In this document: positions 40,262 to 51,267 of the stretch, piece after piece
Numbering within the stretch: position 1 is the stretch's first letter
Layout: every line of letters starts with the position of its first letter
Notes under the pieces: generated by a model
The model's database searches: none
The model's input: the letters and a program-made list of their open reading frames with translations, nothing else
What the model was told of the DNA's origin: nothing
Translations under genes and position numbers: made by a program
Assembly (NCBI GenBank): GCA_024196135.1
Contig: JAMQCK010000011.1
Span: 124,001-188,000 of the forward strand
From: Pleurotus ostreatus/Saccharomyces cerevisiae fusant
Lineage: Eukaryota; Opisthokonta
Direction: 5' to 3'
DNA: 64,000 bases

Positions 40262-41802
40262 TCATGGCACTATTGTGTTCGGGGGCTGTTGGCCGTCGCT
40301 CGTCTGCTGCTCCGTAGTGCTCGTACCACCCTCGCCGCTGCCGTTGCCCATGCTGAGCAGGTCGTTCAGGTTGCCCATGTCGGTGAAGTCCATCATGTTC
40401 ATGTCGCCCATGTTGTTCATGTTGTTCATCTCGTGCATGTCGCCCATGTTCTGCATGTTGTTCATGTCGCCCATGCTGAAGGACTCCGTGCCGAAGTCGA
40501 TGTTGGTGTTCTCGCCGCCTCCGCTATCGCCAAATAGGTCGTTCGTGGAATCTGCTACACTCCCGGCTTCGCTCGACTGGAACTGCGCCAACAAGGATCC
40601 TGGTGATGGCTCGTTGCCGTCTTTCTGTGTGCTCGACTCGTCTCCAAACGAAGTCAAGTCGAACATGGCTGTATCTGGTGGATTGCCCTCTTGTCCTTGA
40701 TCTGTGTTCGTCTTCTCGCCGCTCGTGCTCTGTCCGCTCAGGATGTCCATGTTGATGTCCATTGACATGTCGAGGTCCATGCCGTCCAAATCGAGCTCAA
40801 TAGGCTTCTCCGCGGAGCCGCCCACCTCTCCTGGGCCTGGTACGTCAAGATCGCCCGTCAGGTCGATGGTTTCCATCGCCTGGGGAGGCGGCGGAGGCCC
40901 CATCGCGCCTTGCGGTGGGCCACCCATAACAGCTGAGAGCGGCGCTTGCGATGGATCCGACGACGACGAGGCGAATGCCATAAGATCATTCGAGTACTCC
41001 GTCGAGCTCATCGGTCGGGCAGACTTCGGCGCCAATGTGACTGGGGAGGACAGCCCGCTTGACAGCGCGAGTATATCGTCTGCAGGACCCCGTACGGTCG
41101 ACAGATCGAGCTTGTGCGGGAAGGGGGCGCGGTTCAATGAGGAGAGGGAGATCGTCGAGCCACGACGCGCGGCTGAGTTCGTCGGCACGACTGGGCTCGT
41201 CGCAGGCGTTGTCGGGAGCGCGCTCGCTCCGGAGGGGGGCAGCTGCTGGTCGACGCTCATGGGGGAGGAGGGTGCGGTCGCCTGCGCCTTCGATATCCGA
41301 CGCTCTTCTTCCGTGAGCTCTTGCTGGAGCACTGCGATCGCGCGCAACTGGGGGACGTATGAGCGACTTCAACCGTGACCAAAGTCCATAAAGCCCTCGC
41401 ACCAAACGCGACTCGACGTGATCACACAGCTGGTCGTACTTCGCCACCTGTGTCCCAAGCGCCGTCGTGAGCGACCGCGGCGGGTTCGGCGCGTGCTTCT
41501 CGATGCCTCTGCAAGTTCATGCGCATAAGCTAGAGCCCTGTCGGCCATCAAGTCGAACACGCACAACCGCCTCGCATCCGCGAAGAACTTGTATATCTGC
41601 GCCGCCTTAGCCGCCGAGCTCTGTACGTCTTGTTGAGCCTCCTCCTAGACACACCTCACGCAAGCACGCCGACCTTGAGGCAAGCAGCCATCGCATCCGT
41701 CTCCGGTTGGAGTATAACAGTGGGCTGGGGCGGTGGTGGCATCTCGGCCGTTGAGGGCCTGCGCTCTACGTCCGGGGCCTTCAGAGCGGGTTTGGGGGGC
41801 AT
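40262..41802 (-). CDS. Uncharacterised protein with a Met/Asn/Asp-rich tail, 466 residues
   Basis: Four exons join in frame: 41802-41674, 41644-41565, 41508-41403 and 41347-40262. The N-terminal quarter is helical: AAKAAQIYKFFADARRLGIE, SLTTALGTQVAKYDQLCDHV and LLRAIAVLQQELTEEERRIS. This helical pattern resembles small subunits of coactivator complexes such as Mediator, but I cannot name one. The rest is disordered. METIDLTGDLDVPG contains a SUMO-interaction-like core, then come DLDGMDLDMSMDINMDILSG and a run of MGDMNNMQNMGDMHEM-type repeats encoded by repeating ATG/AAC/GAC codons. The composition suggests a nuclear protein, and that is inference. Start and splice sites are consistent in phase. 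Confidence 0.65.
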
Positions 41803-42185
41803 GGTGACGCTTCAAGTGTTGGAGGCGCTAGGGGGGAGTTCGCTCAGGGTGAGAGACGAGTGCAGCAGTTGCAGTGAGGGTTGAGAATGATATGGGACAC
41901 GTCTAGGACGCCGGGGACGTCGACAGCGCGAATGGCGGCGAATTTGCGCCCCGTGTTTCGTGCCGCACGTCGGATTTGACGCCACAAAATCGGAAGTTGA
42001 ACTCTTTGTTTGTCCCCTTTTGTTTGCTCTCTTGTCAACTTCCCCTTCCGGCAATCTTCATCCTGCCGTATCACCCCCTAGCACAGGGGACCCCTGCGTC
42101 ACCCAGCCCGTCGAAAAGGACGTATGCTGAACCCAGATTGGACTTTTCTCCACCAACATCGCCTCTCTGTGCGATTCCACATAAG
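41803..42185. other. Intergenic region between the Met-rich gene and the right duplication arm
   Basis: About 380 bases holding the promoter of the Met-rich-tail gene. No further feature was recognised. Confidence 0.4.
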
Positions 42186-43082
42186 TACTATCGACGTACT
42201 TCTAGCGAACTGAATCCTGACACCCTCCCGCCATCAACTTCCTCCGCCGATTCCCCTCCCTCCGTCCCTCCCCGACGAAGAGGGTTCGTATAGCCACAGG
42301 CAAGTTGATGTATTGGTCGCATCCTAATGTCATTGGCTCTCGCAACACTAAAGAGCAAGGTCTTCGACTGGATAGCTCGTCACCTTGTAATGTGCGAGCG
42401 CTGTTGCTTGAGGGGACGATTTTAGCCGCCGGCTGTCTTCCTTCAGCCCATTTGGCCGCGTTGGCCAAGTCAGCGGCCGGTGGGCGTCTTCGAGCGTCAG
42501 ATTCCACTGTTGAGTGGTACGTGTTACTAGGAATTTGGCTTGTGTACGAGCTACGCCATAACACTGTTGACCGTCCTCTTGGAATATGCATAGGTATGTG
42601 GCAAATCATCGTCGAAATCACTGTGCAAGTGCTCATCGATGACTTCTTTTGCAGCTCGTATAGTCTGCGCGTTTTTCTTCCCCGCCCATGGCCCACTTAC
42701 CGAGATGAACGGGCGTCTGAGCGGCCCTCGGGACGGGATCAGACTTCCACGCCATTCACTCATCCCCGAGGCAATTGACCACACTTCAGGTTATTCAAGG
42801 ATAGGGCCTCTCTTGCATCAACGGGTACGCGCTCGCACAGCACTTCGATCTTGGCCATCGGCAGACATATCTTGGTCGACAACACGGCGTATGTCGCATT
42901 CCGCAAACGGGGTGCTCCGTACCGGCAAAGAACTGGGGTGGCGCACGAAGAGAGGCCTCGAAGTGAGCCCGGCACGCGGCACAATCGACGAAGGACATTG
43001 CGAGGGTGCGCATGACTTCAACACCACCGAACAGGTCGCCCGAAGGCATCTTGTATTTTGTGGCATCGCCTCCCTTGCTCAA

Positions 43083-43090
43083 TATATAAG
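43083..43090 (+). promoter_or_regulatory. TATA box of copy B
   Basis: TATATAAG lies 100 bp upstream of the start codon at 43190 and is conserved with copy A. Confidence 0.65.
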
Positions 43091-43189
43091 CCAGACCTTC
43101 CTTTCCTTTCATCCTCATCCTCAGTTCCTCTGAAGATCTCGCACACTTCCCTTTTCTTCACCTCTTCTCCTTTCTCTCCACCAGCAACC

Positions 43190-43842
43190 ATGTTCTTCTC
43201 TATCCCCTCCCTCGTCGCTGCCTCGCTCGCCCTCGTCGCCTCGTCGAGCCCGGTCGAGCAGACCGCGGGTGGGGCCCTCACCGAGCGCGCCGCCGAGGTC
43301 GTCTGGAGCCCGCACATCCTGACGCCCAACGCCGGCACGGTCTGGGTTATTGGGCAGTCGGTGAACGTTACCTGGTAGGTGTTCGCCTTTGTCCAAAGTC
43401 GGATTGTCGACCGCAACCGACACGTCGTGAACATCGAGCTCACCCCGTCTCATTTCAGGGACACCTCCGACGCGCCCCCGGTCATCAGCAACGGCGCGAG
43501 CGTCGTGCTGAGGAAGGAAGTCCGTGAGTGTTGCTTCCTTCTACCTACATGAGGGGCGTCTGACGCTCACGTCTTCTCTTCCAGTCCTCCAGACCCTGGT
43601 CGCCGACTTCGACCTCCGCGCGGGCTTCGTGACGGTCACCGTCCCGAACGTGGCGCCGGCTAACGACTACAGCATCGTCCGTGAGTGCTGGTTCTTCGCA
43701 CATCTCATTCTTCCCCCCATCCTCGCTATCTTCCTCTGCGCGCGACCGGGTCGGTCCCTTGGAGAGTGAACACGTGCTGACCTTTGCCGCAGTGTTCGGA
43801 GACTCTGGCAACGACAGCGAGGACTTCACGATCACGAACTGA
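43190..43842 (+). CDS. Small secreted Kre9/Knh1-like protein, copy B
   Basis: Four exons of exactly the same lengths as copy A (185, 65, 96 and 50 nt): 43190-43374, 43459-43523, 43585-43680 and 43793-43842, giving 131 residues. The signal peptide is MFFSIPSLVAASLALVASSS. Body motifs are WSPHILTPNAGTVWVIGQSV, NVTWDTSDAPP, FDLRAGFVTVTVPNVAPAND and FGDSGNDSEDFTITN. By eye it differs from copy A at about ten residues, mostly near the N-terminus. Exon 2 is identical at the nucleotide level. Both copies are open, so both may be expressed. Its cell-wall role is inferred from the family only. Confidence 0.85.
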
Positions 43843-45014
43843 AGGGGCAGCCAATGTCCTGGCTGTAACGGAAGGCAAAGGATTCGGCTTTCAATGTAGG
43901 AATTGGATAGATGAGTAACGAATTGACTCAAGTGAAGCAACGAATCGGCTCAAATATATATGTGAACGGATATGGCTACCTGTATGGATAGACAAGCCTC
44001 TGAGCTCGACCTTTCTGCTTGATGCTTGTTCATACTTCGGCAAGTTGCGAGCTGTGACGGTCACGGGGGAGTAAAGCGGGCAAGGTCGATCGCACCTCTG
44101 CTCCCACCGCCTTCAAGGTTCCCCCAAGTTTGCCATAATCTTTGTGTCTGTGATAGCTCTTTTCTCCTTTCGTTCATTCCTTGAATACCGTCCGAACTCA
44201 ATCCTACGACTCCACATTTTGGAGTGCATATACCCAGCTTGGACCCTGCGCTGCTATGAACCGTTACGCCCTTCGCCAACACCATGGGGCCCTAGGTGGC
44301 TGCTAGACTCGAAAGACAAGCTCGTACTTGGTCTGCTCTGTGAGTATGTAGAATATGCAGAGGGTCTGGATGAGAAAGTCGTTAATCTTTTCCCAGGCAG
44401 ATGTCACAAATGCCGGATGTATACTGTGAGTACACGCATTTATTGACACGCAAAGGCCCTTGATTTAACTCTGAATATCAAGTGCCCTTATGTGTGTTAC
44501 AGATTGTTCTCGCTCGTCGTCTGTGACTGGCCGCGACATCGCCACCGCATCCGAATCTGGAAAGATTATCTATGACAGGTATCCCTCCTCGACGACATTG
44601 ATCCACCCCATGAGTTGTTTCTGACCGTCTTCCCAGCACGCCGACATACAGCACGTAGCACGTGGCAGCTGTAGGCGCACATCATGTGCAAGACAGCGCG
44701 ATACCACCTTGTGCCGCCACTCCCTCTGATGGCTTGACCTTGGCCGGAAAGCCTGGACATCGTCTCTTCCAGTCCTGTCCTTACACTGCCAGGCTAGCAC
44801 TCACCCTCAAAGCCCTTGTTCCCATGATCTTCCTGCGTTGCACCTCGTGGGAGTCGAACTCGAATATGGCCAACGCGTGAGATCTTTCGGCAGATCGCAC
44901 GCAACCGGTTTCGACGGACCGAGGCGCGTGGTGTCGCGTTGCACGCTTCTTCCATCTGCGATCTCATGTTCGCCTGCATGCATTCCCGCACCTTGCTCTT
45001 GACCGTCACCGTCG
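43843..45014. other. Intergenic region, no gene recognised
   Basis: About 1.17 kb. The first 190 bases belong to the duplication arm. The rest carries short frames without motif, and no repeat or RNA gene was recognised. Confidence 0.45.
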
Positions 45015-46470
45015 ATGGAGCTCGTCAAAGCAGAATCGCCGAAACCCAAGGACTTCAGAAGCTTCCTCAAGGACCCGCCCTTCCTTCCAGCCCTCTTCCG
45101 ACGGAACAGCACCAAGGACGCTGAGTCAAAAGACTCCGCGGAACTTTCGCGCCTGATCGTCGAGGGCCACGACATTCTCGGGCAGGCGGCGGACCTTATC
45201 GCGCAGAACCGATGGAGAGGGGACAAGATCGTTGACCTGGACAACCGCTGGGCGGTGTGAGTGCAGTCGATTGCCCTCGGTGTACGCCACCAATCGTACC
45301 TCTACAGCCTCTACAGCACAGCGCCTGTCCTGCGCAAGATCACCAAGGGCCGTATACATCCCGTCCAGTTCAACAATGAAGCGCGCACGCTCCTGGCGGA
45401 TGTGCAGGTGCGTGCAGTCTTACGTCCCAGTGTCTGCCCTTCCTGAACATTCCTCCTGCAGGCGTACCTATCGCAGTTCCCTCCCGAACCTGAGCGTCTG
45501 CAACCCGATGAATACATCCAGCCCCCGCGGCGAAGCAACTCCAAGTCCAAAGTACGTATCCCGCCGCCTCTTTGAGGAACCACGCTGATGCGCGGCGTCC
45601 GTCAGCACGACGTGTCCCGCTCTTCATCCCGCAAGCACCATCGAAACGACTCACTGCCGGTAATACCCATGACACCCATCACGGAGGAGGCGCCAGGAAG
45701 GGTATCCAGATCGCAGTCTGTGGTAAGTGCTGCCGCTTAGTGCTCGAATGAGGCTCACACCTGCGTCAGAGGCCCTCTGCGACCGATAGGGAGCGCAAGA
45801 CCTCATCTCGGCCGAAAGAGATGAGTAGGCATGCCTCAGACTCGAGGGCGCTAAGGTCGACAGTTCCTGAGACGCGCGACAAGGTGTGTGCTATGAGCGT
45901 CACTGAACCATAGTTGGTACTCAACTTGCCTCTTAGGAGCGGTCCCATCGCCGCGATAAGCCTGAACTCGAGCGTTCACACACGGAGCGACGACATGAGA
46001 GTCGTACTCGTACCGACGGGCACCACAGCTCTCGCGACAAAGAGTCCTCTCGACTCCGCGAAGGACACCATCGCTCGCGTAAAGATACTGAGAACGAACA
46101 CCACTCATCTCACCGGAGACGCCACGAATCAAGGGAGCCTACGGAGCACAAGCCCAAAGCGTACGACGATAAGCCCCGTCGCGGACTGCCTCCGGCCGTT
46201 TTGCCTCAGCTTCCGCCAGCCTCTATGCCTCCGCCGCAGGCCGTCACCTACGTTCCATATCCTGGCATGAGTAGAGAGGAGCCCCGCAAGCACAAATCGA
46301 GCCGATCGCACGATCATGGGCACCGCGAGCGGGAGCACAGCACGTCTTCGCCCCATCGCTCGTCGTCGAAGCGTCACCACTCGTCGAGGCATGCCTCCAA
46401 GCCGCGACCAGGAGAGCGCGAGTATGGATCTCGCTTCCGTGAGGACTTGTCAGATTATATTCCCCGTTGA
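45015..46470 (+). CDS. Uncharacterised protein with a Ser/Arg/His-rich tail
   Basis: Six exons join in frame. Exon 1 is 45015-45256, exon 2 starts at 45308, and the later introns are all phase 0 with canonical sites, ending at TGA 46470. The N-terminal part is globular (KDFRSFLKDPPFLPALFRRN, AELSRLIVEGHDILGQAADL, VLYSTAPVLRKITKGRIHPV, FNNEARTLLADVQAYLSQFP). The C-terminal half is disordered and basic (HRRDKPELERSHTERRHESR, HHRSRKDTENEHHSSHRRRH) with a short Pro-rich segment (PPAVLPQLPPASMPPP). No enzyme motif is visible. The RS-like tail could suggest RNA binding, but this is only compositional. I do not recognise the family. Confidence 0.65.
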
Positions 46471-46787
46471 CCCTTCGTTGATTATGTATGAGCATCCGCT
46501 GCTGCTTTTGTTTATCGCTTCGACTTTCGTTCGCATGGCGGCATGCCTTCTAACTTGCTATTCTATGATGCACAGCAACTAGACTGTTGTATTATTATTG
46601 GAGGAGATCTCACCCTCACTACCTTCGCTATCGTATACACGAACTACTACTCAATGGGAACCTGTACTACTATATGTATGTTGTCCAAGGGTGCGGCGAT
46701 TAGGTTGTTGTGGTCCTGTATTGTACAATAACATTGCCTGCCCATGGATCGGGATGAGGGAGATCGTCTTAGCAGAATCCAGAGCGT
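46471..46787. other. Convergent intergenic region
   Basis: About 320 bases between the 3' ends of the RS-like gene and the first GH43 gene. It is AT-richer than its surroundings and probably holds polyadenylation signals of both. Nothing else is seen. Confidence 0.4.
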
Positions 46788-47963
46788 CTAGGCAGAATCG
46801 GGCAGCTCGACGCCGAGGGCGGAAGGCGCAGGGAAGTTGGGCGAGCCGTCTTCATTCCACAGGAAGGCTTCTGCGCGGACAGTGCGACCTTCCCAGCCGC
46901 CGTCGGGCTCTGTGGCCTTGTGAGCAACGGGGATAGAACCGTCATCGAGAAAGTGCTTACTGGACATGCCGTGGTAGACGATGTACGGCGTATCCTCTCT
47001 GTCGAGCGCAAACGATGCATGACCAACACCAAAGGTAACGTTGCTCTTCTGGAAGACGGGGCGGTCGTCGAGGGTCCACCAGTTCGCGGGCTTCATGGGA
47101 TCGGCACCATTGTCAATGCCCATGAGGCCGAGGCAGTAGTCCTCCGTCCACGAACCAGCAGCAGCTACGCATGATTGAGCTCTGCGAACGAAAAGACATA
47201 CAATTGGTACTCACAGTAAGTGAGGAAGGTCCTCCCTTCGTGTACCAGGATTTCTGGGCCCTCATTTACGCCCGAGTCGCCCGAGCGCATCCAGCTCTCA
47301 GTGGGGCTATGGAGGAGAACGCGCTCGCCGATGAGCTTTGTGGGACCATCCATCTGGGCGATGTAGAGGTGCTGGTTCTGTACGTCGTCGTTCGACGTCC
47401 AGCCGGACCACATGAAGTAGTTTGTGCCGTTGTAGGGTCAGTCAACCATCCTCTTCTCCTGCCAAAGAGGAGTATAAAACCCACCTGCATCACCGTGCCA
47501 TCAATGGCCCAATTATCGTCCGACGTACTGACGTTACCGATGTGTGTGTATGGCTGCAGCGGGTCCGTCGCATCCCCCTCCAGCACATGCATCCGGTGCC
47601 CCGAATTGTTCCCATTCTCCGTTACCGCGACGTACACGTAGTACTTCCCGTCGATGAAGTGCACCTCGGGCGCCCAAACGCCGCCCATGTTGCCCGAGGG
47701 CTCCCAGACGACGACGGGATCCCAGGTGTGGAAGTCGGTGAGGGTGGGAGAGTAGCGGATCTCGACGTGGTTGCCGGCGGTGTAGGTGAGGTAGTATCCG
47801 TTGTTGGCGGCAAACATCCAGGGATCAGCACCCTTGCCATCGTCCCAAAGAGCTGTATTCTTGTCAGAAGGGTCAAAGGTGCCGAAAAAGGAGAAGACGT
47901 ACGGTTTGTATACGCTGCCGCCGAGGCGATGAAGGCGGAGATTGTCAGGATAGCAGAGATCAT
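46788..47963 (-). CDS. Glycoside hydrolase family 43, secreted, copy 1
   Basis: A secreted five-bladed beta-propeller glycosidase, probably an arabinan-active exo-enzyme (alpha-L-arabinofuranosidase type). The signal peptide is MISAILTISAFIASAAAYTN. All three family-43 acidic residues are visible: the base Asp in GADPWMFAANNGYYLTY, the pKa-modulating Asp in DDNWAIDGTV and the acid Glu in GVNEGPEILV. Other blades include GGVWAPEVHFIDGKYYVYVA and VTFGVGHASFALDREDTPYI. The C-terminus is ALGVELPDSA. At least four introns are needed. Exon 1 joins exon 2 as YTN-PLWDDGKGADPW. A paralogue in opposite orientation lies at 54896-56018. Such enzymes help degrade pectin side chains. Confidence 0.9.
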
Positions 47964-48569
47964 TTTGGGGGCGGCGCAGGGAGAAGGGATAACGTCGAGG
48001 GCATTTTATACAGGCAGGCGCCGTTCATTTCGACTTCGGCGCGCCCACAGCAAAATATGATTCACGGTGGAGACTTACGTTCTCTGGCTCACAGCACGAG
48101 GCGTTTCGACTACGCCTCGGCGCTGGGCATGCCAGTGTCGCTGTTGGACATGCAGCGCCTCCTTGTCAGCAGGCAGTTTATGCAGTGCCCAGGTCTATAG
48201 GTTACAAGGCGCGAGGTATCTGCAGGCTGCAGGTGACACGAAATACTGCAGCTCTAAGAGTGTTGTAGGCGTGCTCAGCTTCGAAGGAGGTGCGCAGCAT
48301 CGACGACGGACGCCGAGCTGAGAAGTAAGCAAGACAGCAGAGAGTGAGCTTCGAGTCAGGGTGGTTGACGAAGGCGTCGCCGTCGCGTTTTCCCCTGAGA
48401 TTTCGGGATACGGACTCTCGGGTCGCATCCAGGTTTCGGTCGCGTCAAGGGCGAGCATACAGAGCAGAGCCAACGGACATTCGCTGTCCTCGTTGTTTCG
48501 AGTATAGAAGCTTATAAGGAAGCTTCATCGCAGTCTGAAGAGTGCAAAGGTCGAGGTCAAGGCCATAAA
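47964..48569. other. Divergent promoter region between GH43 copy 1 and GUP1
   Basis: About 600 bases between two start codons transcribed outward. No TATA box, repeat or coding sequence was recognised. Confidence 0.45.
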
Positions 48570-50919
48570 ATGAACGTGCACCGTCGAACACCAGCCGGCA
48601 GACGCCGAAATGAATCCCCGCTCCATCATGTGATCGACCCCGACGCCGCCACGCGCGTCGTTGCCGCCGGCGACGACGAGGAAATGCCTCAGCACAATGC
48701 CAACGACGACGAGCTCGAATACATAGACCTCAGTCTCCCCTCGCCCAACCAGCTGCAGCATCCAACTTCCTCCACTCATTCGCATCCTCGAATGCGCCTC
48801 GTCGATCTCACGGTCGACATCCCTTCCAGCGAGCGGCGGGTCCCTCAGGAAAAGCTCGCGCCCCCGCGATGGAGAACGAAAGAGTTCTTGGTCTACTATG
48901 TCGTCGCCGCGTTTGTGCTGCCGCTGATGGCGTACATACCAATGCGACTGAGCCATCGTGAGTGGTCGCATGCCTGTATGCGCCGCATCAAATGACGCGC
49001 TGTCCATAGCCTGGCATCGCAACTATGTGCTGTACGAGCACAGACTAACAAATGGGTGGATAGCTGGGCGCAAGATCGTGCGTTTCACTGCCTCGCGCGT
49101 CCTCCACCACTCTGACAGTCGAGCAGGACAACAGCGATGCGCAATACCGATCGTTCCGGGATAATGTGCCCCACTTGACTGCCGCCACCCTCTTGTTTGC
49201 TGTCCTCAAGGTAGCATGGACGCGACTAGCACCGCGCAGGGGCGAGGGGGACATGTCTTTCATCCCTTTCCGCTTGGTGCTCTCCCTCATCATGGTGTTC
49301 GTCCTGCACGGCACAAGCACATTCAAGATTCTCTTGATACTCTCCTCCAACTACTACCTTGCGAAGACGTGCAGAGGGTCTCGCTTGGGACCCGTCCTGA
49401 CCTGGATCTTCAATCTCGCCGTCCTCTTCCTGAACGACTACTACAACGGGTACCGCTACGGCGAGATCCTCCCTTCCCTACACATACTGGTAAAGCTCTA
49501 CACTTCACTCGACCCTCCAGCTCCCTGATGCGCCTCACCAGGACTCCTATGACGGCCTCTACCCTCGCTGGCATATCAGCTACAACATCACTATGCTCCG
49601 CATCATCTCATACAACATGGACCTCCATTGGGCGTCCATAGGCGCTGAGTCCCCACAGGTGCGTACGTATCTACTGCTCAGTCTATGTGTGGTGACCGGA
49701 ACAGGTTGACAGGTCGTCGCCGCTCGATGACAGGCAGCGTACGCGCGTCTCGCATCCGCGCGAGGTGTATGGCTTCGTGAACTACCTCACGTACATCCTG
49801 TACGCGCCGCTGTATATCGCGGGCCCGATCATGACGTTCAACGACTTCATGTGGCAGGTGCGTGCCTTCGCAGCCGTAGTAAAATAAAGTCTGACGCGCT
49901 TGTCTAGCACCGCACACCGATACCACCCTCCCGGCGCGCGCTGCTGAGCTACATCTTCCGCTGGGTCGCCTGCATGCTCACCATGGAAGTCATCCTGCAT
50001 TACATGTATGTCGTCGCGATCAAGGACGCCCGCGCATGGCCGGGCGACACGCCGGCTGAAATTGCTATGATCGGGTTTTGGAACCTCGCTATCGTCTGGC
50101 TCAAGGTGCGCTTTACCATGGCTCCCCATCCACCACCATCTCATGTCTGCCTAGCTCCTGCTTCCCTGGCGCTTCTTCCGACTATGGGCCCTTGTTGATG
50201 GTATCGACCCACCGGAAAACATGGTTCGGTGCATGGCAAACAACTATTCGACCTTCGGATTCTGGCGCAGCTGGCATCGGAGCTATAACCTGTGGATCGT
50301 ACGGTGTGTGACCTTGTCTTCATATTGAGCGTCCACGCTGATTACGGCCCTTAGATACATCTACATCCCCCTCGGCGGCTCCAAGCGGGTGCTTTTGAAC
50401 AGCCTTCTCGTCTTCTCGTTCGTGGCGCTTTGGCACGATTTGACATTCCGCTTGCTTGCGTGGGGCTGGCTCGTTACCCTCTTTGTCGTTCCGGAGATCA
50501 TCGGGCGCAAGCTCTTGCCAGAAAGTCGGGTACGTACTTCGCTGCGCCTCTTGTATACTCTTCTCATTCTCTCCCCCGTCCTCCACGCTGACTGCCCTTC
50601 CAGTTCGGCGACCGCTCATGGTACCGCCACGTCTGCGCCTTCGGCGGCGTACTCAACGTCCTCATGATGATGACTGCGAACCTCGTCGGCTTCGTCATTG
50701 GCATCGACGGCGTGAAGTACTTCCTCCACCAGCTCGTCGGCTCCTCAGAGGGGCTGAGATTCCTGGCCGCCGTGTTCGCGTGCTTGTTCGTGGGGGTGCA
50801 GCTGATGTTTGAGTATAGGTGCGTGCGCTCTCAATTCTATGTATTTCGATGAGAATGGGCTTGCTGACGATACTACAGGGAAGAGGAGCTCCGGCAGGGC
50901 ATTGTGCGAAAATGCTGAT
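48570..50919 (+). CDS. GUP1: MBOAT-family acyltransferase GUP1
   Basis: A multi-spanning ER membrane O-acyltransferase. In yeast Gup1 remodels GPI-anchor lipids. About eight introns give a protein of roughly 600 residues. The cytosolic N-terminus ([20 protein letters not shown]) leads to [20 protein letters not shown], then membrane segments such as [40 protein letters not shown] and [20 protein letters not shown]. The MBOAT core has [25 protein letters not shown] and the conserved active-site His in [20 protein letters not shown]. The end is [18 protein letters not shown]. The His and both family signatures are intact. Confidence 0.92.
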
Positions 50920-51267
50920 GGGTCGCCTGGGGATGGGCGCGTCACTGACAGCTTGGATCATCGAAACTACAAAATAATGGATAAAATATTGGTACCGTTG
51001 TAATGGATCTTCTGTCTGTCGTATATCATTCTCCTTACACCTCAACGCAAAGCCAAAGGTACTCGGATGGCCTTGGCATGCTTATGGTGACATTCAACCT
51101 GTATCACTGTAAGCTCTCGGGGTCGGAAGGTACACATTGACATCCGTCGTCTGTGTCAATCGGCATCACGTATCGAACGTAACAAGCATGTAAACATCCC
51201 CTCGTCGACTGCGCTGCTACGTTGTGAGCTACATGCATATACGTATCTGTCCAATCCGTACAATGGG
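50920..51267. other. Convergent intergenic region between GUP1 and the F-box gene
   Basis: About 350 bases with no recognisable feature. Confidence 0.4.

Larger units (their letters stand above)
42186..44030. repeat. Inverted segmental duplication, right copy (1.85 kb)
   Basis: Reverse-complement partner of 32049-33902, separated from it by 8,283 bp. The arms share the four-exon gene, its TATA box and about 900 bp of upstream DNA. Single-base indels between arms, for example in the run before GGAAATATGCATAGG-like sequence near 42587, shift the only long upstream frame. Confidence 0.9.

Noticed and set aside
44830..44890. Possible minus-strand tRNA (GAGTTCGACTCCC-like string)
   Set aside because: The stem on either side of the loop does not pair and no cloverleaf can be drawn.
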